DNA of 64,000 bases from Theristus sp. LFF4_11. Lineage: Eukaryota; Nematoda; Chromadorea; Monhysterida; Xyalidae. How positions within the stretch are numbered: position 1 is the stretch's first letter; every line of letters starts with the position of its first letter. Location of the stretch: positions 1-64,000 of the forward strand of contig JASANC010005424.1 in NCBI GenBank assembly GCA_030248135.1. Direction: 5' to 3'. The notes beneath the pieces were generated by a model. That model was given only the letters and a program-made list of their open reading frames with translations. It was not told the origin of the DNA and searched no databases. Made by a program: the position numbers and the translations under genes. Positions 27,901 to 39,248 of this stretch are shown here, in pieces.

Positions 27901-30900
27901 CTGCTGCAACTTTGCATTGTGCAGTGACGTTGGTCGTGTGTGTGTTCGTAGGCTCTGTGCAACTTCTCGCTGTCGTGCGCCGGCTGGTGTGTGGCGACGT
28001 ATCTGCTCGGCATCGGCGACCGCCACAACGACAATCTGCTCATCACTCGTCGCGGCCACATGCTTCACATCGACTTCAGCAAGTTCTTCGGTGATTGGCA
28101 AATGATCGGTTAGTCTTACGGAACTCTTGGCGTGTGTCGCTGATTGTTTTGTGAGGTGTCGATGATGGTGGTTTGTTGTTGCAAAGCGTACCTGTCAATG
28201 TCAGGTGGTTTTCGTCGAGACCGCGGCCCGTTCGTGCTGACGCCGGACATGGTCTACGTCATCAATCGTGGCGCCACCGAGCAAACGGAAGAGTTCCAAG
28301 TTGGTGTTTGCGTTTTCTGCACGATCATGAGCTACATTGCGCCGTGTTTTCGACTTTCGTGCAGATGTTCGTGAACGCCTGCTGTCGGGCGTACAATTTG
28401 TTGCGCGCGCACGCACCGCTCATCGTGACGCTGCTGAAGCTGGTTCGTTCTGTGGCCGACAGTTTGTGTCGCTGGCATGTCTGGCATTGCTGTGCATTGC
28501 TTTCAAACGTGCAGATGTCACTTTCTGGTATCGAGGGCGTCAGCGAACGTGCAGCGAACTACGCGCTGGAGCAGCTGGCGCTCGGCGACTCCGAGGCTGA
28601 GGCGTCTGCGCGCTTCACGGAGCTCATCTGTGCCTCGTTCAACACGATCTCAACCAGGTGGAACTTCTTCGGTCACGCACTCGCGCAACGGGCCGCCAGA
28701 CATGGCATCAATGAAATCAGCGACTTCGAGAACGTCGATGCGTTGTCGTGGATAAAGCAGACGTACAGGTGAACGAGCACACACACGCTGATGGAAAACG
28801 TTTAGTCGCTAGCGTACGCGTACAGACAACAATAAATATGCTGCACAAATCATGAAGTTTCAGCACTGTAAACGCACACGTAAGTTCAGGATACTCCACA
28901 GCTCAAAAACGCTAAACCTAAAATCGCTGGTCTCGTAAATGCTTGGCTGCTTTCTGATCAGTGGGTCCCTGGCACAGTGCGCTGTTGTAGTCAATGAACT
29001 TTTCGAATTTTTAAGGGGTTGCCACACTTCTATGATATAAGGTTTCACAAACTGAAAACATTTTTTTTTGTTTTTTTCACATGGAACACTCGTATTGCAC
29101 GTTGCAGCTTTTCACGCAGTGAACAACCGATTGAAAGCATACAACTCGAGGGCTATGAGAAATGGCACATGCCCGAGAAAGTTTACGTACGTCTGGCAAA
29201 CGTTGACTTCACTTGAACATGTCGATTTCACAGTTTCACGGTTTCACCACAATTTCTCTGACTGTTCTCAGATGTACAAAGTGCGCCTGCATCGTGTCGG
29301 CGTTCAAGTTCCCGACGTCGTCTATCGCACCCACAAAGAGTTCCACGAATTCTCGTCGAAACTTCGTAGAAAGTCAGTGTTTATTTTGGTGTTTTGCTAT
29401 TTTCGTTTCGCCAAGTTTGCTCACTGTTCATCTGTTCGCTTCGCTTTTTGTCAGAAATCCGTTTGCTCGTTTGCGTGTGGTCGCCGCTGACCGCGGTCGC
29501 ATCAGGGAGAACGTGCGCGAGGTGGCTGAACGCAGGAAGCCCGAGATCGTGACGTTCCTGGGCACGCTGCAGAGCAACAGAGCACTGCTCTCGGAGGTGG
29601 GCCGCGTTCGACTCTTGCCAATGTCCGTTTGCGACTCGATCCCTGTGCAGACGCCGAAAGCAAATTGCTTTCATGTGTTAAATGCAAAAATGCCTTTGGG
29701 GCCGTCTTATGGGTATGGGAGTAGGTTGAGGTTCACATCATCAGAAACAGGTTCCAATCGATGGGCTGAAGAAATCTATGCTTGCATAAGAAACCTGCCA
29801 GTGAGAGGTCCGTTTGAATACCAAAACATTTCAGTCGGATTTGGTGGCGACCTTCTTCCATCCGATTCATCGCGACCAGGACATTGAGCGAAAGTCGATC
29901 GTTGAGACCTCGTTCTACGCACCGGGTACGTTTGGCAAACTTTTACTTGAATAAATTGATTGCTTGAATAAATGTATTCATCGTCGCTGTAACAACAACA
30001 AAACATTATCAACAGTTTTTTGAAGTTCTCTGAAGCACCCGTGTTTTCAGAAGCGGACGCCAGTGTACCAGCGTCGGCGATCAGTGGCGAGCTGAATCTC
30101 GCGATCACTTATCACACGCGTACGGGACAACTCGAGATACTGGTAAAAACTGTTGCAATCTGCAGTGCAACAAAACTGCAGCACCGCTTCAAGCATTCAT
30201 ACCGAACATTTTCGTGCGCACATTATCGGGTTCAACAATTCAATTGCAACGCACAGTAATTGAACAACAAGACGTTTTGACAAACAAACGAGAATAACCA
30301 TTTGCCTTTGCCTAAAATATTCCTAGTCTAATCGTACCAGACCACAACAAGATAATGCTCGACAGATGGACAGACTAGAAAAACGGCACCAGAAATTTCG
30401 AAACCTGATCATTCGCTGGCAATATTTGTGCGCATGTTCAGCTTGCTTTGCGTGCTGCCCTCTGCACCAGCAGCACTATCGACTTTGCAGGTGCAACACG
30501 CGCGCAACCTGTGTCGCCTGAGCAACGGACAAGCGCCGGACTCGTATGTCAAGTGCTACCTGAGGCCGGGCAACGATCCGAACCGACTGACCAAACGCAA
30601 GACACGCGTCATACGACACACACAGAATCCGACCTACAATGACGTGGTAGGCGCTTTACTGCATCACATCACGTTGTGCGAGGTTGAAAAGTAAGCTTGC
30701 AACCAGTGGAAGAAGGCTGATGCCACCGGACGACTAACGTGCATTTACACACCAGTTTGTTGGCTCCGAAATATGGGGATTACCAATCACTCGTCCAAAC
30801 TATGTCTGCGTAAACTTGTCACTGTTTTTCGCAGAACACAGAGCATGAAGTTATGACAGTGAATAACGGCAGTGTTGGTAAGACAAACGCAATGTATGGC

Positions 30901-31283
30901 GTTTGGTTGAAAATAAGCAAGCCATCATGTGGCATTGTGGCTAAATATATTTTATTGCCACTGTTTTCCTCTCGCCAACACCGTTGCTTCTGTTTTGCGT
31001 GCTCTGACAGGTTCAAAGCAACATATGGTGCTGTCAACCATCTGCAACAATCAACAATCAATCAACAATCTTTCAGCTTTCGTACCACATCGGAGCGACT
31101 GAGATGCGCGAGCGCTCGCTGGAGTTGACCGTTTGGCATCAGAACTCGCTGATCAATCAGAACACTTTCCTTGGTGGCGTCACGATTGCACTGGCTGCCG
31201 TTTGTGACGCTGCAATGATGCCTTCCTCTTGGTTCAAACTCGCTCCCATTCAGGGTCACACGACCCTCGGTTACTATTCATGA
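18915..31283 (+). CDS. PIK3C2: Class II phosphatidylinositol 3-kinase (PIK3C2 family), 30 exons, about 1,815 residues
   Basis: The protein makes PI3P/PI(3,4)P2 on endocytic membranes. Exons: 18915-19174, 19370-19705, 20090-20280, 20579-21054, 21167-21493, 23227-23343, 23413-23551, 23652-23793, 23897-24109, 24200-24323, 24460-24641, 24716-24830, 24915-25156, 25431-25652, 25941-26132, 26284-26542, 26924-27112 (start could be 26885), 27342-27471, 27658-27797, 27952-28108, 28205-28299, 28365-28442, 28515-28768, 29108-29186, 29272-29372, 29455-29596, 29835-29925, 30051-30142, 30491-30646, 31077-31283. Phases close throughout. Order: disordered N-terminus with ubiquitin-interacting motif (residues about 17-36), clathrin-box-like LIDF and LIDL, proline-rich stretch; Ras-binding domain; C2; helical; kinase with GDDLRKD and DRHNDN; PX; C-terminal C2. 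The activation motif reads IDFS instead of IDFG. Two acceptors (before 26284 and 27658) end in GAG, so those joins are less sure. Confidence 0.96.
20335..20402. repeat. Short inverted repeat carrying CCAAT-type words
   Basis: TGATTGGCTGC (about 20344) pairs with GCAGCCAATCA (about 20391) across a loop of some 35 bases. It lies inside the PI3K intron between 20280 and 20579. A similar arrangement occurs at 25256-25315. Confidence 0.6.
21613..23128 (-). mobile_element. hAT-superfamily DNA transposon, 1,516 bp, degenerate, inside a PI3K intron
   Basis: The termini TAGGGATGGA (left) and TCCATCCCTA (right) are perfect inverted repeats. Both flanks carry the identical octamer CTCACCTG (21605-21612 and 23129-23136). 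Subterminal regions (21620-21720 and 22990-23120) are packed with GGATCCGG and CCGGAATCCGG words. A minus-strand transposase remnant fills the middle. The insertion lies in the 1.7-kb intron between PI3K exons 21167-21493 and 23227-23343, so the kinase reading frame is not interrupted. An intact octamer and intact termini suggest a fairly recent insertion, although the transposase is broken. Confidence 0.93.
21862..22591 (-). pseudogene. hAT transposase C-terminal fragment, frameshifted
   Basis: The upstream part (22591-22055) includes the family landmark ATYIDPRFK and ends near LDFWRAELV at a stop. The next frame then continues with [15 protein letters not shown] and [13 protein letters not shown], the hallmark of the hAT C-terminal dimerisation domain, and runs to a stop at 21862. 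A single-base frameshift near 22058-22068 therefore breaks the protein. The N-terminal zinc-finger and first catalytic parts are absent, so the copy cannot encode an active transposase. It is antisense to the host kinase gene. Confidence 0.9.
25250..25320. repeat. Short inverted repeat with CTGATTGGCT / AGCCAATCAG
   Basis: CTGATTGGCT near 25259 and AGCCAATCAG near 25303 form a hairpin-capable pair inside the PI3K intron between 25156 and 25431. It resembles the pair at 20335-20402. Confidence 0.55.
26565..26627. repeat. A/T-only microsatellite-like tract in a PI3K intron
   Basis: This is a run of TATAAATA/AATAAATAAATA units directly after exon 26284-26542. It has simple-sequence character and no coding content. 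Confidence 0.7.
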
Positions 31284-32577
31284 GCACAGCACGCATAGTC
31301 GACTGTACGTAGCGACTAACATGAGCACTGCCTTGGTTTTCCGGTTGGATACAAGTACTGTGGGCATTAGGCTTTGCTTTTGTGTCTTGATGAATTTATC
31401 CACGGGTGTTTTGACCGTTTGATTCTGTTCGATTTGTGCTTCAACCACATTTAATCCCGAGTTGTTTTGGTGATTGTGTCTTAGTTTTCGACGACCTCCG
31501 GCAGGATTCATTTCTCACATACAGTACCTTTCTTCAGTTTGATTCATTCGTGAAAACCCACAGTTGCGTTGAAAGCAAACATTGTATTTTCATAAATCAG
31601 CTGCGGTAAATTGTGATGTTTTTATTCGCTTATTTTCAATAAGGCGTGCTTTATATTGTACAGTTGCGGTTCGCTTGAGACTTTTTGTTGAGGTTGATAA
31701 ATTTTATCACATGTCTAATGCCTTTTTGTTATCATAATTTTTAGTTGTGTAGAAATTTGTTGTTATTCTTTCCAGCCGATACTGACACAGACACTGTTAT
31801 GTTATGTAGATTTCTAAAAGTGGCGGGTTCAAAGACGTTCTATGCATGGAATTTTTTTGATTAAACCAGTTCGTACAAACTGTTTTCTACATTTCACATT
31901 GGGTCCATTTTCATTTTGCCATATTATGTATGTGTTCTGTCATTACCAAAAAACTGTCATTACCACAGTATGTTCGTGTGATAAAAGAATTTTCTTTGAA
32001 TACAGAAAGGTACTTTTCGCTTTCAGAGGTCCATTTCTGACCCGAGTGCTCGTTGGCAGTCGAAACTGAGGCTCTGTGCACTGATTGGCTGGTGGCTACC
32101 TTCTTATTTGCTTTGACCGTTCCACCAACCAGCAGCAGTGCACAAAGTCACGGCATACATCGATTGTTTTGCTATATCCATCATGTGCAATCTCCGATTC
32201 AAATGTTCAGGAAAAGCAGTTTCGTTCTGTACGGCTGCGTGAAACATTTCTGCCAGGCAACCGTGATAAGCTGGCAATAGCAGCAGCAGCAGCAAAAGGC
32301 AACATCTGCCACATAGCGGCGTGCGTTTGTCAGCTGGTCCGTGCGCGCGCACAGTGTGTATGCCGTCTGTGTTGCTACCAAATGAGCGTCATAGAACTCC
32401 CGCGTGTACAACTTCAGAGAGAGCGCGACAAATTGATTTGGCGAAAGCGATGACATGCTAGTCTGTTGCTTGCGGCCACTCGCCCGACGTGTGTGCCCTT
32501 GCAACGTGGCCGTACAGCGCCGTGCTCATTGGGCTGTGTGCGGCAGCAGTGTCGTCGACGACTTGCCCGGTGTCACG
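31284..32577. other. Intergenic between PI3K and NMNAT
   Basis: No gene can be supported. A minus-strand frame at 32199-32504 was considered and set aside. A CTGATTGGCTGGTGG word occurs near 32079. A canonical AATAAA for the kinase transcript was not seen. The NMNAT promoter presumably lies in the last few hundred bases. Confidence 0.4.
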
Positions 32578-35500
32578 ATGCTGATGCTGATGCCAGGCAG
32601 CGGCACCCACGCAGCACGAACACAGCAGCCGGCTGTCGGCACGTCTGTGGCGCTGCTCGCCTGTGGATCGTTCAACCCGCCGACCTACATGCATCTGCGC
32701 ATGTTTGGTGCGTTTGCTGGTGATCGCTGGTGACTGCTTGCCCCACTGCTGATTGGTGTGGTGCTGTGCTCCAGCGTTCACATGTCGCCAAGCTGTGCAG
32801 CCAGCTTGATTTCATTCGTTTTTTTAAAGTTGTGTCTTCACTGAATGACTTCCCAGTTTATTTCATCGGCGAACGATTTTCGGTGCATTTCAGAAGTAGC
32901 GCGTGACTACGTGAGCAAGCAACTGCGCTGTCACGTGATCGAGGGCATCATCAGTCCCGTGTGCGACGCATATGGCAAACCTGGCCTGGCTGGCGCACAC
33001 CACCGAATCAACATGCTCAAGCTGGCACTGCAATCGTCTGACTGGATCCGGTTGGTTGCTGCGCAGATCGCTTCAGATTCACACAGTTCGTGATGCCTGC
33101 AGGGTTGTTGCTGAGTTTTCGTACGTTTCCACGTGTGTGTGGTGCTTTATCAATCAATCAATCAATCAATTTTATTTGTATGCCTCACGGCCAGTTCACA
33201 TCAACACATTCACAAAACTTCCATTATGCAAAACAAACAAAGGGCAAAAAAAAAAACAAAAAACAAAATTATATGAGGGGGTGTGATGAGGAAGCAAGAG
33301 AAAAGGAGGAGGGCGCGAGACGCCCGGGATCACACAAAGAAACAAAATCCACAAAAAAACCACCGGGAAATAGAAAGAAAAAAAGGTAAAAAAAAAGCGC
33401 AAAAAACTGGAGGGGGAAAAAAAAAAAAAAAGCGCGACGACACACAAGGCAGCCAAGGATTGACGAGGCAATATACAATACACGAGAAAAAACAAAACAC
33501 GGCACTCTTTCTTCTCTTCTCTGCCTCCGCTTTTGTCTCTCTTGTTTTTTTTCTGGTTTTTTTTTTGTTTTTTCTTTTTTTTTGTGGTTTTTGTGTTTGG
33601 GGGGTGGTTGGGGCTCCGACGGGCGAACAACAGCAACAAGAAAGGAGCAAGAACAAGAGGAGACAGAAGAAACCCAAAAACCACAGGAAAAAAAGAAGCA
33701 AAAAGGCGGAGAAAAAAGCGAGACAAGAAGAAAGAGAGGAGAACACGAAAAGGAAACAAAAAAAAGGGGAACAAGAAAAGGAACAACAAAGAAACAAAAG
33801 AAAGACAAAAAAAAAAAAGAGAGAGATCACAGAAAATTTTTGTTTGTTGGTTTCCCAAAAATCAATAAAATGTATGAAAGTTTCCTGCATTTTAGCAACC
33901 AAAGAAAGTTCCACAATTTCTTTTGAAGTGCTTTGTGCGTGCCAAGTGCGACACCATGTGTTGATCGTTGTCGTATGCGCGCACGACACACTTGCAATTT
34001 TTTTCTTTTTTTCATATTTTGCAGTCTCAAGAAAAATGACTGGGAAACTAGCTCTATTGTATTGGCAGCATTATCAACGCGTTTCACATGAAAGTGGCTG
34101 TGTAGTCGTTATGTTTGCCTGTTGGAGTCTTTTTTCGTGATGGTGTCTTCCACGATGCGAACAATTGTCAAATCAGGCAATGTGCATTCGTTTGAATCGG
34201 CTCCATTTAGTTTTCAAAAGTGGCCTCCTCAGATTTCTGGTTTGTGTTATGGCGCATTTGCGATTTCAAATGTTGCAATGGCATGCCTGATGAGTTTTGG
34301 TGGTACACGAACGGGTTTTACCCAATTCCCAAAGTAGTCAGTGGACGTTTTGTGTTATTCATATTATGGTTACCCACTTGCGCATTTTGAAAAAAAAGCT
34401 AACATATTCTGGCTCAGAGCGTTTTTGGTGGTTTTCTTTCAACTGGTAATGCCATAAAAATGAAATTAGCTGCCTAAAGTACAGCCATGAAATATCACGA
34501 AGTCACAGCCGGAAAACCGCTTGCGAATCCCAGGAGACAGGCACGAGAGCCAATCTCAAAAACAAGCCTTGCTGACATTAATGATGATGCGTATTCATTC
34601 CTTAGGGATCTTTTGAGTTTTGCAGTTAGCCCAGAATTGCGACAACAGAAGCGTTTCCGGTTGCCAGTAAACAATGTGTGTGCCTACGGCTCAGCTGGCT
34701 TAGGCTCAACAGGCAAGCCCCAAATTTGCCAGCAAAGCTAATACCATTGAAATTACTATCGTACACACAAGTCGCACTCATGCAAATTGTTTCAATCGTG
34801 CGGGTGCAAGAAAAACCAACGAAATAAAATCAGTTTGTGACATGCGTGCGTGTGCGTATCTGTGCGTATGTTTTCAGCCACGTTTTTTGTCAGAACTGAA
34901 GTGCAGCTTTGACAGAAAATCAGATTTCAGCGTCAGATCTGTGTTGACGGGAATGGTGTGGCAGTTCTTTTTTGGCATTTCATTGCTGTCTCTGTGCAGG
35001 GAGCCCGAGTTTCGTTTCAGTCCTCCAATGCACGTCACACATCGGCAAACACAACATACTAAAATTTTCGCTGCTTGCTTTCCTTGGCATTTGGCGCTTT
35101 ATGGCTGAAAGTATGTCAATATTACTAGCTGTCTTATAAACAAGCGCAAGGCAGCAAAGAGACTGAATAACTTTGCTGCAGTTTGCTGCATTTCTGACTA
35201 ACTGTAATATTGCGATTTGCATTTTTATTTATTACCATTTATTGCATGGGCGGCGCACAATTCAGTGGTCATACAAGTCTAGACGGGAAGTTACATTTCT
35301 GTGACATGCCAGAATATTAGACACACGTGAATGACTGAATGAATGGGACTTGCACGGGAATGCGGTAAAAGAAATGCTAGTTTGTTGCGAGTTTGAAAGT
35401 CGGCTGGTTATTTTTCAAACCTGTTATGGTATTTTTATCTGATGCTACACAGGGTGATGGAAGTTGGTGAATACAGTTGAGTGATGGTGTCCAAAACAGT

Positions 35501-37278
35501 GACAACAACGAACAGCGTCATTTATCGGCCAGCGTTGTTTTATTGCTCACAAACGTGCCCAGCAATGCAATTTCAGGGTGGACCCGTGGGAGAGCGAGCA
35601 GCCGGCGTGGACGCGCACAGTGGTCACACTGAGACACCATCGGCAGCAGCTGCTACGGCGACGCGACGCTGCCGTGAAAGCGGCAAACAGCAGCGGCGAC
35701 AGCACGCTCCTACAACAGGTGCCTTGAGAACGGCGCTGCCGATCGCAGCTGCAGAGAGATAGCAAGTGTGCGCCACTATGGCGCCCAGTGACGTGATTTG
35801 TGCATGGTGATGGCATTCATCCAGTAGACGGGAACCTAAGACGCCGTAAGGCACGGCACTTTAAAATATTGTTGCCAGTGCATGTGGTGAATGGCGCAAC
35901 GAAAATTGTGATCTGCAACAAACAATAAGGGGGTAAAAACAGCGAACACTACACAGCAGGCGCTTTCGCAAAGCACACGATCGACCGGTTGGTTGGTTGA
36001 ATGTTGATGAGTTTGCAGGCGTGTCCAGCGAGCTCAACGGGCGCAGTGCAGCCAGCGTGTTCCGCTGGTGACGCCGAGTGCAGCAGCGTCACGTCCAGCG
36101 ACGCCAGCGACCAACAGCGGCACACTGCGCCTCGTCTGATGCTGCTCTGCGGGGGCGATCTCGTCTCGTCCTTCTTTGTGCCGAACCTTTGGTCGCCTGA
36201 GGATGTCAGTGGTGCTCAGTGTTCATTGGGTTCACGTTGCCAGTGTGGCCCGTCTCGATCCGCAGACCACAAAAACACAAAACTGCTCGATTGTGCTGGT
36301 TGTTTTGTGGCTGTGGGCAACTTGCTGCTTTTGTACTGGGGTCCTTTGATGTGTCATGCATTCATTTCGTCCGGCAAGCCGCTTATTCGAGTGACAAAAC
36401 AAGAATCTGATGCATTTATCAAGTGCTAGCGTGAGGCCGTGCACTATTTGGTGACACAGTGGCGTTGCACAGTCACCAGCAACAAGCTGACACTCGCACG
36501 ACGCACGCGCGCTGTCTTCAGTCTTTCACTTCAGCAGAAAGAAAGTAAAAACTGGTCGACTCGTGAACATGGTGCTTTTCGTTTTGTCAAGGTTCGAGAG
36601 ATACTGCGTGATTTTGGCCTTGTTGTGGTCAGCCGGGCCGGTGTTGACATCCACAGTCGAATCAGTGAGTCCGAACTGTTGCAAGAATACGCGTCAGCAG
36701 TCCATCTGATTGACGATCGCACAAATCCGAACGAATGCAGCTCCACCAGGATACGGTTCGCCCTTTTTCTATTGTTAAATATTGCGAAAGTAGCGATTTT
36801 GACTTGCGCGAATCACAAACGAAATGTTAAAAACATCACTGTAGGTTTCCGCTTTCAGGCTTTCATAAGTGACGTGACGTGCTGATTGGTTGTTATCTTT
36901 TTTTGGTAGACTACGCTGCACAGGTAGGCTTGCACGTACATTTTCAATCGCCGCTTCAAGTTTTAACTGATTTTCTTTCTGGGCATACATTGAACCACAG
37001 AAGCAGAAAAGAAGATACAACTAAATTTGCGCTGTTGCCACTTTTCTGATGTGTTTCGCTGCAGGAACGCAGTGCGCCAGCAGCTGTCAATCAAATACCT
37101 CGTGGCCGACGGAGTGAACGAGTACATCAAGGCGCACGCACTCTACAGGCGCTCTGACGACCGCCTCTCACCCATGCCGCATTCGTGTTCATTCCCACAT
37201 TTCCCGACCACTCCGTCGACCACAACGCCGCCTGCGAACGCGTTGACGCAGCCACGGAGGCCACCTCCGCAGCAGTAA
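32578..37278 (+). CDS. NMNAT: Nicotinamide-nucleotide (NMN) adenylyltransferase, 6 exons, about 330 residues
   Basis: The enzyme joins NMN and ATP to make NAD+, and in animals it also supports axon survival. Exons: 32578-32707, 32894-33050, 35577-35718, 36019-36204, 36592-36755 and 37065-37278. They total 993 nt with matching phases. The nucleotidyltransferase motif GSFNPPTYMHLRMF carries the (H/T)xxH signature. EGIISPVCDAYGKPGL, AHHRINML, VDPWESEQPAW, LLCGGDLVSSF..PNLW and the C-terminal SSTRIR motif (the family's SSTxxR) all align with animal NMNATs. IKYLVADGVNEYI is the usual C-terminal helix, followed by a proline/threonine-rich tail that extends beyond human NMNAT1. The start is chosen at the methionine nearest the Rossmann fold; an in-frame ATG at 32455 is the alternative. 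The third intron is 2.5 kb and low-complexity. Confidence 0.93.
33150..33860. repeat. Low-complexity purine/pyrimidine-biased tract in NMNAT intron 2
   Basis: It opens with a TCAATCAATCAATCAATT microrepeat. About 33240-33480 is almost all A/G on the plus strand, about 33500-33600 is T-rich pyrimidine, and about 33640-33840 is again A/G-rich. It closes with AAATCAATAAAATG, roughly the inverse of the opening CAATTTTATTTG. Long open frames on both strands here reflect base bias (lysine/glutamate on one strand, phenylalanine/serine on the other). Whether this is a retroposon tail or a simple expansion cannot be told. Confidence 0.75.
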
Positions 37279-38041
37279 TACTTGCATTCATTCATTTTTG
37301 TGTTTCGCGAACGTACGAAACTCTGATAAAAAAACGTTTAGAACCGCGGAGACCAACGATTAAGACGTCAGACAAACAATGTTGAATGCGTTCAATGCTT
37401 GATCGAATCCGGTCAACTGCATTGTTTTGCTGTGAACACTTTGTATCACTGGATAGTTGAACAGTTTTTGTTACTTTTTTGATTGCGTTATTCTGCCGTT
37501 GTGGTTTCTTTTGTGGCTCAACAGCATATTGTTTTTTAGGAGTTGCTGCGACTGCCTGCTTTTTTGTCGCTTGCTGCAACATTTGATACATAGAATTATG
37601 TTTGTCAACTCGGTCGTCTCATCTGTCGTGCCGCTCTAATTTTCCAATTGGCTGTTAGTGGAGTGTCATTTTCAGGAATGTTTGTTGTGTGGTTTTGCAA
37701 TGTCTCACTGCTAATCTGCAGTTTGCCGTTGAATGAGTCAGTGGTTTGGTTTTGATATTCCTCCGACTCTCAGGCACCTGCGACTGCGATCCAAATGATC
37801 CAATCGAGCAAACAAAAGAATCTCATTTTGGTTTTTTTGTTAGGTTCAGAAGTTGATTGTCGTAATTAATCGTGCACTATTATCTAGATATTAGTTTTTT
37901 TCAGATATACTGGTCTCCACTAATCGTGTTCTAGAATGTGGATTTTTTCTGCATGACCTGGTATTTTTCACATCCACTTTTTGAAATGAACGAACTTTTC
38001 AACGTTGCTATGCAAATGACGCATGCTTTATTGCAGTAGTA
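37279..38041. other. Intergenic after NMNAT
   Basis: No gene was seen. It probably includes the NMNAT 3' UTR. It ends in the TA dinucleotide flanking the next element. Confidence 0.4.
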
Positions 38042-38753
38042 AAGGGTGATCGAAAAAGCGTCATTATTTAAAACGCTTCGATCTGGCAACTGCATTGATG
38101 TCTGAAGCTGACATTTGCGCTACTTATGGTTAATTGGTTTCCATTAGTTGTGCAAAAATTTCAGCCAAAAATATTAACTGTTTTCACTTAGCACAACAAA
38201 ATTGTACATTTTCACTGTTTTTTACATTTTTAAGCATTGGGATACACGTCATCATTATCATTCAAGTTTTCTTCTGGCAATATCACATCGTCTTGTGTCA
38301 TTTCTGTTCCATAATTGTCTTGTTTTTGTCGCAGAAACAGTTCAATGTGTCCACCGTTGAGCAGACCAACAGTGACCGCCCGCTGCGCCGCAAAGTTCTG
38401 CAAAGCTTCAGGCATCGCGTGCAAGCTGTCATTGAATACAACGGTGGACCCATTGAACAGTTTACGCAACTAAAGTTATGGAACAGATGACAGTGGAACA
38501 GAAGACGATGTGATATTGCCAGAAGAAAACTTGAAAGAAGAGAGACGCCACCCCCCCCCGATGCTAGAAAAAAAAAAAAGAAAAAATAAAAATTTTAATT
38601 ATACCCCCTTGGCGGTAAGAAATTAATATTTGGGCGTTTTTACACAAAAAATGGAAACCAAGTGACTATAAGTGGTGCAAATTTCAGCTTCAGATGTTAA
38701 TGCAGTCCCGAGATCGAAGTGCTTTAAAAATTGTCCTTTTTCTGATCACCCTG
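38042..38753. mobile_element. Mariner/Tc1-like element remnant, 712 bp
   Basis: Inverted termini of roughly 110 bp match. The left end reads AAGGGTGATCGAAAAAG and the complement of the right end reads CAGGGTGATCAGAAAAAGG. Both continue through CTTCGATCT..ACTGCATT..CATCTGAAGCTGA and end with GGTTTCCATT. TA dinucleotides flank both ends (38040-38041 and 38754-38755), as expected for mariner-type insertion. A short plus-strand frame near 38335-38490 (FRHRVQAVIEYNGGPIEQF) resembles the C-terminus of mariner-type transposases. The rest of the enzyme is missing, so the element is non-autonomous. Confidence 0.8.
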
Positions 38754-39248
38754 TATGTACAGTTTGTGGTGAATTATTATTTTTTCGGTTATTCTGGAAT
38801 TTATACAAAACATCTGAAGTGCACTTTGTTCGAAGCAGCAAGTTTCAACAAAAAAACTTGCCGTCTAAAACAACATTTTTTTTTTGGTGGGCAGCTGTGT
38901 CGCTGTTACTTGTTGATTATTCGTCACAATTTTCATTGATTCCTGTGATATTTTTTGTTGGTTGAAGTGAAACGAATGTTTGGTCTGCAGTAAATTAGTC
39001 AGTAAATCGTGTGTGGGTGTCGATTTCGTTTAGTCCTTGATTGAAGTTGTACAAAATCGTGATGGCCACTACTTGCTTGATTTGCAGTGATGTTTCGTCA
39101 AAACATGTGGCGTCGAAAAGTGTCGCCCTTTTTTGTTTGATTTCAGGTGCGACTCTGAGGTGAAAATCAGATTGGTACAGTCCAACTGTAATTCCAGTTG
39201 TAAAAAGAAACCAAATTTTATAATGATGTTCACACAATAGAATTCAAA
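38754..39248. other. Intergenic
   Basis: This is T-rich sequence without supportable exons. It may hold the promoter or an unseen upstream exon of the next gene. Confidence 0.35.

Noticed and set aside
32199..32504. Minus-strand frame with a protein-like segment (NQFVALSLKLYTREFYDAH)
   Set aside because: No known family, flanking splice logic or neighbouring exon could be found. It overlaps the presumed NMNAT 5' region.
33196..34140. Long overlapping open frames (over 200 codons) on both strands
   Set aside because: They are produced by homopurine/homopyrimidine bias. The peptides are almost only Lys/Glu/Arg or Phe/Leu/Ser, and they lie inside the NMNAT intron.
38230..38469. Minus-strand frame in the mariner-like element that also contains a GGHIE word
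   Set aside because: The segment is partly self-complementary. The plus-strand reading (FRHRVQAVIEYNGG) is the better transposase C-terminus match, so the minus reading is treated as its shadow.
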